From the NCBI RefSeq assembly GCF_963678635.1, contig NC_087070.1, positions 25,230,007 to 25,294,006 of the forward strand: a stretch of DNA of 64,000 nt, given 5' to 3'. Origin of the DNA: Symsagittifera roscoffensis. Its lineage: Eukaryota; Xenacoelomorpha; Acoela; Convolutidae. Below the pieces are notes generated by a model, which saw only the letters and a program-made list of their open reading frames with translations, was not told where the DNA came from and searched no databases. Below, piece by piece: positions 12,225 through 22,807 of this stretch (positions within the stretch are counted from its first letter, which is position 1; every line of letters begins with the position of its first letter). Made by a program: the position numbers and the translations under genes.

Positions 12225-12850
12225 CACAGAGACGAAGTTGCACTTCGCATACACAAGCAAAAATATGGCCAATAATGCTACTGGGAAAAACTGAATGAGT
12301 TAAACTTTGAGTCTACAAAATTTCTAAGTGACGCACACCAATTATGAGTCTAGATAATTGCTAAGTGACGCAAGCCAATTATGACGCATTAGCAGTACCA
12401 GTCAAAACGAAAAACAAAAGAAATTTACCAACTAACATGCCTCAATTTATAGAGCGCACGCATTTTAACTAGTTTACGAAAAAGTTCATAAAAAATCCGA
12501 CCCTGCCCAGGTTCGAACCCTCTTATTTTGCAGGTTTCCCTACCTCTACGCTACAGATCTATGATACCTTGAAGCCAAAGTGATATTTGTAGTATAATAG
12601 TCTGGTCAATAACCAGCTATTAAGTACAGCCAATGCTAAGGATATTAGCACAGACTATTATGCTACAAATAGCACTTTGGCTTCAAGGTATCATAGATCT
12701 GTAGCGTAGAGGTAGGGAAACCTGCAAAATAAGAGGGTTCAAACCTGGGCAGGGTCGGATATGGTTATTGATCAAAATGAACACTATTATTTGCGACTTA
12801 TGTCGGGAAAAAAGAGAGTTCATAATATGACACAAGCTTTGCTTGTGTAA
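12225..12850 (+). mobile_element. family A element, copy 3, internally rearranged into an inverted repeat
   Basis: Starts CACAGAGACGAAGTTGCACTT and ends ACACAAGCTTTGCTTGTGT plus AA. Inside, the tRNA-like segment occurs twice in opposite orientation (about 12496-12606 and 12655-12762). The ~48-bp stretch between them (with 'aataaccagctattaag') is inverted relative to other copies. The B box is GGTTCGAACC in one arm and GGTTCAAACC in the other. Confidence 0.75.
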
Positions 12851-15060
12851 ACTGACGAAACATTAACAGATCTAGACAAACTAGATTAAAAACTATTGAC
12901 TAAAATTAGAATGAGAACTTAACCAGTGATAGCAAAATCGTTAAATAAAAACAGTTCAAATCAAATTAAAACTCTCTAGACAAAACTTGCCCTTTTACGC
13001 TAAAACCAAAATCCAAGAACCAAATCAACAAAACGATTGAACTCTCAAACAGATTTCAAAAACTTTCACAATTTACTTCTCACAGCAGGTAAAACATATT
13101 CACTCAAACTTGATTACTTCCAATACAGTTCCACTTTTGGTTTGACACTATTTTAGCTAATATGACCTGATTATCAAGCTTCGTTTCAACCCCTTTCTAC
13201 AGCAAAACTCAAACTTTGATTCAGTTAAAAAAACGAAAATGAATTGCTGCGGTGCGATGCTACAACCGCAAGAAATTGCTTGTCTAATTTATATTCATAA
13301 ATTGCTGTTGGGGAGAAACTAAATTAGCCGGTGTGGTCGGGCGGATCTAAAGATTTTCTCGAGGGTGTCGGTAGGATATGTAAATTTTCATAGTTCTTTG
13401 ATAACACTTCGAAGACTTTCTTTTTCCATAAAATTTTGCACCGCAGACAAATTTAAAACTGAGTTGTGACAAAAAAAAAACACATTTTCTGACCGCGCTC
13501 ACCGCAAAAACGCGTCATATATTGGCGTCAAAAGTATATCTGTAAAATCATATTAAAGAAAACATTTAGGCGGTGGAAAAGGTCGAGTTCGTGTAGTATC
13601 AAAGAGTTTGTCAAAGTTGGTTAGAATTTATCTTTTATTTCTATATACACCAACAGTTCCGCCACTGAAAATTTCTGCTTTGGCTAAGACAGAAAAATTT
13701 AGTATATAAGCTCATCAGCTATATAATTAAGCTGAAAAATGAACTAATTATGACAACCTTAGACTAAAATTACAGCTGATAAATAAATTAATTCACAATT
13801 GATAACAAAATTATTGAAAAATGAAATATAAACTAAAATAACTGCACTGTAATTGAGATCCATAACTGAGATCCAGATGTCGCCGCGTCAGAGACAGAAT
13901 CAAAACTAATAAAGAAGTTGTAAGAAAACTTTCAGAGAAAAAACGAATCAGTGGAAAAATTTTAATGACTTGAGAGAGGTGTTTGAACGACCTCATTCTG
14001 CTCAAAATTGAAAGATTATTATTAAACTTAAACTGGAATATAGTTTAAATTAAAAATCTTTTAACCGAGTCTTTAATCAGCCGACAACTCAAATGAATAT
14101 GCAATAAGTTGGGCTATGTCACAGACTATACTGGGATTGAAGTTTTTCAGTGGGCTAATTTACAGATTATCAAAAATCAAGTTTTTCCAATCGATTTGAT
14201 AAACTATGGTATTCTCAATTTAGAATGATATCACTTATGTTTCCAAATTACTGAAAAAGATTGGCTACTTTTTGGTCTTCTTGACCGAATGAACTGATAC
14301 CGATTCTGCTCGGACGAAGTCGGATAGATATGGTTACACTGTACAAGAAAAATCGTCTTTTCGCCAAAAAAAGTAAGATTTCAGATTTTAAAATCTGGGT
14401 AAACTCTAAAAAATGAATATGTTATTTGTCACATGTAAAATCACAAACATGTAATATCACATAAATCAAAATCTGATTTCCCATGTGTCAAATTACATTT
14501 GAAAAAAAAACATATGTCTAAGTCACATGTTTTTTTTTAAAGTTAACAATTAATTTAAGATCGTACATAAAAAATCACAAAATTGAAACGATGAGTCCAT
14601 AAAACGATAAAACGCTGATGGAGAGACTCTCAGTCTAAAGTTGAGTTGTCTGAGACCCATTTATGATGCGTATACAATTTCTGAAGTTCCGAACCTAGTC
14701 GACTAATTAATCAACTTTTTCAGGAGCAGCTTCCAAACAAAAATTTGTCAAATTGTCGACCAGGTTCGGAACTTCTGAAACTAGCAAATTTCTTAAACTG
14801 GTCGACAAGGTTCGAACTTCTGAAACAAGCATAAGTCCATGCTTATAGTACTAATAGTTTCAAATTACTGTTTTTGTGATAACCAAATTGAAATCAATTC
14901 AAAACTTTGATAAACCAAGATTTAACTAAGCGTTAAGTTTCAGTCTCCCGTCTGAGTCTTTTGATGTAATTTACAAGTGAGAAACAAAAATTTAATCCCC
15001 CACAACACTTCCAATTAACAATAAAAACGCAATTTTTAATCCCCCATATCAGCAATTAAG
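12851..15060. other. non-coding region with a short inverted/direct motif cluster at 14680-14830
   Basis: No gene is seen. Near 14680 the stretch 'ttccgaacctagtcgac' is followed, inverted, by 'gtcgaccaggttcggaact' near 14755 and by a second direct copy, 'gtcgacaaggttcgaact', near 14803. The rest is AT-rich and unique as far as can be read. Confidence 0.5.
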
Positions 15061-15061
15061 T

Positions 15062-15092
15062 GTTACGAATCGTCGCTTGTTACGAATTGTCG
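15062..15092 (+). repeat. iterated motif TTACGAATtGTCGC, left cluster (2 units)
   Basis: Two units of the ~15-17-bp motif (TTACGAATCGTCGC, then TTACGAATTGTCGC) lie left of the Mutator-like pseudogene. The same motif is iterated on its right side, in the same orientation. Confidence 0.8.
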
Positions 15093-15210
15093 CCTCACGA
15101 TAGTGTCCGAAATCAATCTTTGTTGAGATTTAATCTCTATCCCAAGTTTTTCTAGAACACACCATCAGCGAACGCAGCAAGCAGCAACTTCTGGAGGGAG
15201 AAAAATATTC

Positions 15211-16017
15211 AATACCATTTGGTATGCTGATGGAACATTTATATCAGGCCCAACGCTCTCCAATCAAACTTTCAACATACACGTTGTAGTAAACGAACAA
15301 ACAGTTCCAATGGTTTACTTTCTTTGAACACGAACAACTGAAGAAAAATATCTGCGAGCTTTGAAGAGCTGAAACAGTTAAAACTCTGCCTGGCGCGCCA
15401 AAAATCTGCTCGATTTCGAAAAAGCGTCGATCAATGCCTTTCAGTCAGCCTATCAAAAGCTACTTTTTCACTTCGCGCAAGCTAATTGGAGAAAAATTCA
15501 GGAGCTGGGCTGGGATCCCCCTTAAAGATCCTGAAAAACTCTGCGACTTCTTATGAAATCATTGATTGCACTGGCACTTCTCCCCCAATGGGATCTGGAA
15601 CAGGGGTTCGAATGTCTGAACAATCAATTGGGCGGAAAACATCCTATCATTCCATATGTGGAATATTTTAAAAATATACGGATTGGTCCAATGTCTCGCA
15701 CAAAACGCTAATCCGCTTTCTTCCCCCCAGATCTCTGGAATCAGTTGGTATGTGCGCGAGATCAAAAGCAAAAGACGAATAATTCGTTGGACGGTTGGCA
15801 TCGTGCTTTCCAGACGGGAAAGGGCTGTACACATCCAACTATCCACAAAATCATTGAATTTATTGGGCAAGAACAAATATTAGCTGAGAATGAGCTAGTA
15901 ACAATAAGATCGGTGAGAATAAGATCCGAGGAGAAGACATCAGAGACAGCGAAAAACAAAAAAGTTCAGTTAACATTGTCTGAGATATTAAAAAAACTAT
16001 CAGAACAACTGAATTAG
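15211..16017 (+). pseudogene. Mutator-like element (MULE) transposase, decayed
   Basis: MULE transposases are DDE enzymes of cut-and-paste DNA transposons. In one frame the first catalytic region reads WYADGTFISGPTLSNQTFNI then VVVNEQTVPMVY. After stops and frame changes comes LLDFEKASINAFQSAY and ANWRKIQELG, then PIIPYVEYFKNIRIG, a TAA, and LWNQLVCARDQKQKTNNSLD followed by GWHRAFQTGKGCTHPTIHKI. The last block is the MULE hallmark 'R.NN..EGWH..F....HP.I..FI', with E replaced by D. At least three in-frame stops show it is dead. The N-terminal zinc-finger part is not found. Confidence 0.85.
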
Positions 16018-16124
16018 TAAAATACTAAAAGGAATAGCTTTTAACTTAGGTTTCTTTAATTCTGTTTGATAAATTAAGCTATCAATTGCTTTTTGTTAAT
16101 TATTGAATATCGAACAAAATTTTG

Positions 16125-16231
16125 ATACGAATTGTCGCTTAATACGAATCCTCGCTTGTTACGAAAAGTCGCCTTTTAGAAAATTACGAATTGTCGCCTG
16201 TTACGAATCGTCACTTGTTACGAATTGTCGC
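16125..16231 (+). repeat. iterated motif TTACGAATtGTCGC, right cluster (6 units)
   Basis: Six imperfect units in direct orientation, for example TACGAATTGTCGC, TACGAATCCTCGC, TACGAAAAGTCGCC, TTACGAATTGTCGCC, TTACGAATCGTCAC and TTACGAATTGTCGC. They may be transposase-binding iterons of the MULE, although MULE ends are normally inverted. Confidence 0.8.
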
Positions 16232-17692
16232 ACAACTATATACAATAGTGCCAAACAAACCTCTTCTCACAGGCTTTTTATAGCCACAAACTGCTACTGA
16301 AAAAAGCAGTTCACGGGGAGAAAACAAAAAAGTAGTTACTCGGATTTGGAATTTCAGACATTGGACATGAGAACTCGTGCCTCATGATCAATTGGAAAAA
16401 TTTACTGTGCATCACAGCAATCTCTAATCATAAATTTTTAATCCGATCCAACAAATTTTATAATCAATCATTGCTCGCAGAAAAAAGTCCTGCCTTTTTT
16501 CGTTTTTAAGAGGTCCCTTGATTTAATCTTGAAGAACTATACTTGTGAAACAAAACTAACGCATTTGAAGGTTTCAACAGCACCAACTGTGGGAAAATTA
16601 CGATATCCCAACTCGACCTTGATTTTGTCAAGTACCCAGCTCAAACCATTTTAGGAAACAAAAATGTATAAAAATTGTTCGATCGCATAAAGAGCCCATG
16701 ATTAGGACTCATTTTTCACTATGGATGTCCCAAAATTTTTATCACCAATAATGAGACACGGTTTTCTCCTTATTGCTAACGACGATTGCTAATTTAATTT
16801 ATCCCCGGGAACTGCAAAGTTTCAAAAACGAGCAACTTTTTGCGATAAAAACCAACAAAAAGAAGTGTTTTGAACGATAGTTTGAATCGGATAGGAAATG
16901 TAGAAATGAGAGCTGATTTTTTCCCTCGAAAATAGCTTATTTCTCAATTTCCGATTCCATTCGACTTAATTTTTTTTCTAGGAGCTCAATATTTTCAAGC
17001 ATGTTGTTGATAAATAAAAACACAAAAGTAGAGATTTTGTTTCATTTTAGTATGTATCGGAAATTTGTCTTAGTGTTGAGATCTGAGATTTCCCCAAAAT
17101 TTTCTAAAAAAATTGGAGGTGAGAGCAACCAGAGAAAAATGATATGCAACCAGACATTCGCAGATTCACATAGTAATTTCAACTCAGTTGGTACCGTTGA
17201 GACTTTCGAATGAGTTAGTTTTGTTTCACAGGTAAAAATCTTCATGTTTACACAAAAAAAAAGTAAAAAATAATTTAAGCGAGCGACGGTATGCAAAATT
17301 TGTAATTCCTTACCCGACATTATTTGTTTTATTTAGTCAATTACAGCGCTCAATTAATTTTCAGAAACGCTTATTCACAAAGTTGATTGATAACATAAGG
17401 AGCCCATGATTAGAGCTTGTTTTTCACTAGAGGATGTACCGGAAACTTTATTGACCGAGTCAGGAACGTTTCAGCGTCACGAACCGGACAATAACGACTT
17501 GAAACTGAAAAAAATCCACCTTCTACGATAATTATCCGTTATTGCTTCACTTATGCTTTGATACTGAATGTCTGTATCATCATTTAGTATTGAGACAAAA
17601 CTAGGTTTTAGCAATTTTTCAGTTCTTCTGATAAATTAATTTTGAGTCAGGAACATTTTAGTGTTCCCCTGTGCCAGAATGGATTACATTTA
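16232..17692. other. non-coding; one ~80-bp direct repeat (16675 and 17390)
   Basis: The phrase 'ataaggagcccatgattag' followed by 'ttttcactagaggatgt' near 17390 echoes 'ataaagagcccatgattag' and 'ttttcactatggatgt' near 16688. No gene is recognised. Confidence 0.5.
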
Positions 17693-18384
17693 CAGTGCTG
17701 ATTTAAACTAATCGGTCAAAACGAGCTAAACTTGAAATTTAAACCGCGTTTTTCTCAAATTGCGTTGATTTTAGGTGAAACCTTATAAGACAAAACTTGC
17801 TCAAAATTTTAGCAGATAAATATGGTATAATTTGTTTTGCGAAATTCGGGCCCGAAATTTTACCCCAAAAATGGGTCATTTTGGCTTTTCTTAGTTAATC
17901 AAAAATTACGCCAAAAATACCCATTCGATCACTAACATAATTATATCAAAGTGAGCCCTTTAGGTAGTCCAACAAAATTTAAGAAGGGTATACTCTCCAA
18001 AACATTGTATAATTTAACTTATTTTTATTTGATAGACAAAAAAGGTCGTTTTTACTATATAAAATATCAACTTTTTATTTAAAAACAATTTATAAACTGT
18101 TTGCAATTTTTTTGGAGAAAATACCTTTCTTAAAATTTGTTGGACAACGTAAGGGGCTCACTTTGACATAATTATGTTTGTGATCGACTGGGTATTTTTT
18201 GCGTAATTTTTGATTAACTAAGAAAAGCCAAACTGACCAAATTTTGGAGTAAAAATTTGGGCCGAATTTCGCAAAACAAATTACACCATATTAATTCTGC
18301 TAAAATTTTCAGCAAGTTTTGTCTTCATAAGTTTTCACCTAAACTCAACCCAATTTGAGAAAAACGCATTTTAATCAGTGTTGA
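17693..18384. mobile_element. long palindrome / foldback or MITE, arms ~250-300 bp
   Basis: The left arm (about 17693-17998) and right arm (about 18112-18384) are inverted copies. 'gcgtttttctcaaattgcg' pairs with 'caatttgagaaaaacgc'. 'gttttgcgaaattcgg' pairs with 'ccgaatttcgcaaaac'. 'gtccaacaaaatttaaga' pairs with 'tcttaaaatttgttggac' (one mismatch). The loop is ~115 bp. Outer ends read CAGTGCTGATTTAAA on the left and, inverted, CAACACTGATTAAAA on the right. No ORF, so a non-autonomous element is likely. Confidence 0.85.
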
Positions 18385-19446
18385 GTTTTCCTATAAAATT
18401 AAAAGAAAATTTTTAATGAATGGTGTTCTCCTCAGCCTTGTTAATTCAAGTGTCGAAATTTTGTCACAGTGCGGTGATTCATTACCTTGTTTTTATGAAT
18501 CATGTCAAAACAAGATCTTTTTATTTCGGTTGATTCTCATTCAAAACTTCTCCATGAGAAATGCATAATTTCAGAATTGGTTTGACTTAATGGCAAACCT
18601 ATGACTAGTGCTGGGTTTTGCACTTAAGTACGCATAAAAAGTATATCACAATGCTGAATTTGTGTTGTTTTTGATCAATCGAAAAAAAAAGGAAGTTGAG
18701 CTTAGCTATATCAAGGATTGATAAAACGATACGTTCGTTAAAGGTAAAACCAACTTGATTCTAACTCATATAAATCAAACACTGAATTAGAGGTCAACAA
18801 CTAGACAGAACTAGATTGATTGACAGGCAGGTACCTGCTCACATTTATTAGTGATATGAGAAACTCTCAAGAATATATATAATGATAGGTATCAACTGAA
18901 ATGATTGACATCCAAATATGCAGGTAAGGAAATGTCGTCATTCTGCCCAGCGTCGTCGTATTGATAATTCGTCGCATTTTAAAAAAGCAACGGTCGAATA
19001 ATTTGAGAAAAAGGCTTCTTAGAGCATTATCAAAAAATTTAATGTATTTTTAATAGAGGTTAATAATAATGACATCAATTTCAAGCTACCGAAATTATGC
19101 GGAGGAAAAAATGATTAAGCATATTCAGAAGAGGGAAATTTAGTGAAATTAAACAAAATTTAAGTTCTAACAACAACGCCGAGCTCTGGAAATCTTTAGC
19201 TCAGGGAATTGCTATATTGACAGTTACCTAGTTTTTTTGTCAGAGAATACTGACTCTTTGACTCCGTAATTGCGAAATAAGTCGTTTTCTCTAATTTCAT
19301 ATGGGAACGATTGTGTGAGCCACACTTCCATGTTTGGCTGGTGAGAGAAGACATTTTAGTAAAGCTTCAATTAACCATTTTGAATAACATGAGATGCTCT
19401 ATGAACAAAAGCATTTAACGTTTAAGAAATGGGTTTAAGTTTCTAC
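18385..19446. other. unassigned AT-rich intergenic DNA
   Basis: No coding exon, RNA gene or clear repeat is seen. Confidence 0.4.
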
Positions 19447-21450
19447 ACAAAAGCAAAGCCGATGTTTGCACTACCTGCGATAAAATACAAAACAATCACT
19501 AAATCGAAAAATATCAAAAAAAAAATCAGAAATGCCGAAATCTATCAAACGAAAAAAGTACCAAAAACACAAAGACAATAGAAGGTAAAAAAGAATAAAA
19601 AAAAACTTACCAAGCTGTAAACAAGCCAAAAATACCTGAGATGAAACTCTTTAAGCCCAAAACATTAAAAAAAAACGTATTAAACGTTTTTATCCCCCAT
19701 CCCCCCTCAATACACACAAACACTTTTTCGCCCATCAAACGACAAAATGTGAGGCCAATACCCCGATATATTATAGGCCGAAACTTATCAACCCGAGAAA
19801 ACAAAAAAAATACTTAAAAACTAATAAAAAATGTTTACAGCCCCATCCCCTATATACACACGCACACATTTTTTTTTGCTCCTTACACGACCTTCTTATG
19901 AGATCAAGAAACCAATATAAAATAGACTGAAACTTATTAAAGAATAAAAAAAGAAAAATGAAAAAAAAAATTGACTTTGAAAAAGGAAGACTTAAAAACT
20001 GAAGAAAAATTGTGAATGCCCATCCCCTTCATTACACACAAGTACACATTTTTTTTTTACTTTTTAAAGTATGCAATATGAGGCCAATAAGACGAAATAA
20101 TATCGCCCGAGACTTATTTAGCAGAGAAAACAAAAAAATTAAAAACGAAAACAAAACAACCTAAGAAACAAATTTGGAACAAAACGGATATTCAAAACGC
20201 TGACATGCACAAAATGTGTCTGTTGCAATTTAGAGGCAACTGCTGTAGCTCAGAGTGCAACTTAGTGAAAATGAAGATCTTGAAATTGGAAAAATGGAGA
20301 TCTTGAAATTGGAGATCATCCTGTGGACAAAGTTTTTTTACGGGAAATACCTTTTTTACGGGAAATTTCAAAATATAATGCAAATTTAATGCGAAGAGAC
20401 CTCAAATGCAGAAATTTGTCAACTGGAAGGTAGGAATACCCAAAACGCAACGTCGTTTTTTTGAAAGCGTGCTCGTAGATGGCGATGGTTGTTTTAAGCT
20501 AAAATTCTGCAAACCGGTCTAAGTGTATTTATTTATTGATATCAACCATTTAACAAAAGCAAAGCCTGGTTTGGTTTAGTTTTACTTTGTGTTTCAAATT
20601 AGTTTGGCATTATGTGATGTTTCGACCCAGTTCAAATTTATGTTTCGACCAGTTTGACTTTGTTAAGAACTTTGTTTTCAAGTCGGAGAACACAATTACT
20701 CATTTTTTAAGCAAAAAGCAGATTTTGAGCACTGATCCGCTGAATAAAAAAACGTTGAGCTCCATAATTAGGTTACCAATTTTCTAGAGTGCACGGGTAA
20801 ACTGTTAGTTTTTAAAAAAAATTTAAGTATTTAACAGTCAAAAAAACTACCGCCAGTATTTTATGAGCTTTTACGATCCATTACCGAGCGGTCATTAAGC
20901 CGGTGAATTTTGAATAAACACCAACTGAGCCTAAAACAAAAAAATGCCATTGGAAATTATTTGCATTAAAAATTTTGAGTTATTAAAGTTTTCATCTTAA
21001 CTTTTACACTGCAACCGTCCTGAATTATTATTTTTAAAATTTTAAACATAATAAACAGACAGTTGAAAAAGAGTTAATTATCGAAAATTATGGAAACCAA
21101 AAAAAGCGCTCGTTATTTGACTCGTTTTTAAAAAAAAAACTTCTACTTCCGAATTTCATAGAAAAAAAATATCTGGCCTTAAACAGTCCTTTGAATTTTA
21201 AGAACAATTTATGATTGCCGGCTGCGACTCGAAACACATACATTAGGTTGCAGAGGCCACTGTGCCACCTATAGGCTACGCGGAAAGACGCCCTCTTCGA
21301 AATTCAGAACAACAAACAAGAACAAACCAAGACTCTGAAAACACAAACGACCTTTTTGTTCCGACCATTGAAAATAGGGAGGAACTGTTCGGGTGTGTTT
21401 TAGTTTTTTTTGGTTCCACGCAAATGAGTCTAGTGATATATCATTAAAAA
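19447..21450 (+). mobile_element. family B-like element(s) with internal ~180-bp repeats
   Basis: The start CACAAAAGCAAAGCCGATGT followed by 'ttgcactacctgcgataa' is a decayed version of the family B 5' end. Inside, the block 'ccccatccccc..acacacaa', 'ttttttcgcccatcaaacga', 'aatgtgaggccaat' and 'tataggccgaaac' occurs near 19690, 19850 and 20020. A tRNA-like block in reverse orientation lies near 21225-21295. The 3' limit is uncertain. Confidence 0.5.
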
Positions 21451-22495
21451 AAAACTTTCAGTCGTGCTTCAAACATTAAAAAATATTCCAAAAAATTTGT
21501 CGAGAAAAACGGGGTTGATATTTTTGATTTCTCGTCTGATTTCGAGCGAGTAAAGCGAGCAGCATGCTAATTTATGCTCAACTTGAGCCATTCACAATAG
21601 CTTATTTATTCGAGTAAAAATAGTTTTTGGAGTTTTTTAACGCCCTTTCGAGAATCAAAAACTTTTCTTTTCTAGTCATTTTTCTTCAAAAATTGTTGTC
21701 CAGTTTGCCTAAATTACCATGACTAACGAGTATTACAGTAACTAAATTCTAGTTTTCTGTTCAGATCCTTTCATCACACTATGCAAAAAATGACACTACT
21801 TTGAAAAAAATGTGTTGTTTAAAACTATGGTTGGAACATTATGTGCTACTTGGACAGTAACCGGCTATTCTGGATAAGTTTTATTATCAATCACTATCTG
21901 TCCTTCAAAAATCACTATTGATAAGTCAAGATGTTTTTAATTGCTTTTCTCTTGTTTGTGTTACTTTGGTTTCTCGGGCACGCTTAGGCATTGAAACTGG
22001 ATGTTTGATTTCTGGCGGTGACAAAGACACCTCATGATACATTTCAAGTCATTGCAAAATTTTTTTTATTAAGGCTCAAATTAACGCATATTAACTGTAA
22101 CTTCAAGTCAAAAATTAGCACCAACAAGAAGAATTAACCAGTAAAAACATAAATCATGCTAAATAATAGTATTTACGTTCCTAATAGCACCATTATTGGA
22201 AGGCTCAAATTTATCTGATGAAAAAAAATTTTTCGCTTGCTATATGTCATTTAAAGAGCACTTAAAGCATTCACAGTTGTCGCGCTTTTCCCATTTTATT
22301 GCGTTCACATAAACGCAAGCTAACATAATTTCACGAAATCAGTTTTGTGAGTAATACAGCTCTATGATCACTGTGTTGTAGGGCGAAGCGAAAAACGTCC
22401 ATTTCATTGGTTTTCCTTATGCACTTCTGAATTGCACATCAATTATATTTACACTTCAATTTCAGCAAATTTAAGTTATTTCATGTCTCATTTTG
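21451..22495. other. region downstream of the unknown gene: nothing recognised
   Basis: AT-rich. It lies 3' of the stop codon at 22496 and should hold that gene's 3' UTR. No clear poly(A) signal was identified. Confidence 0.4.
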
Positions 22496-22807
22496 TCACA
22501 GGCTATCACTTTCATCAAAATCAACCCGCCGTTGTTGCTTGTTGTGATTTAGTTTAGATAGACATCTATCACGACACTCATTTGTCAGTCGCTCGCTTAA
22601 TTCCCCTGCAGACGCCTTAGCTGACAGCAACTCTTTTGCCATCAGGGTTAACGGACATATATTCACTCCATTGGAGCCATAGTCCAGAGCATTGGCTGGA
22701 CCACTAGCAAGAACTCCCGATGAGATGACCTGAGGTTGAACATTGGCGACCGCGACAACACAAGGTGCAATAGTGAAGCTTTGGAACTTGTCGCTGTCCA
22801 GAAAGAA
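22496..22807 (-). CDS. unknown gene exon 6 (C-terminus)
   Basis: Acceptor TTGTTGCAG|TTC; 103 codons and TGA at 22496. Reads FFLDSDKFQSFTIAPCVVAV then a helical, charged end (LMAKELLSAKASAGELSERL) and DFDESDSL. This exon is the best query for identifying the gene. Confidence 0.75.
   Translation of the reverse strand, partial: FFLDSDKFQSFTIAPCVVAVANVQPQVISSGVLASGPANALDYGSNGVNICPLTLMAKELLSAKASAGELSERLTNECRDRCLSKLNHNKQQRRVDFDESDSL

Noticed and set aside
15559-15876. 105-residue minus-strand ORF
   Set aside because: Antisense shadow of the MULE transposase relic, which has clear homology on the plus strand.
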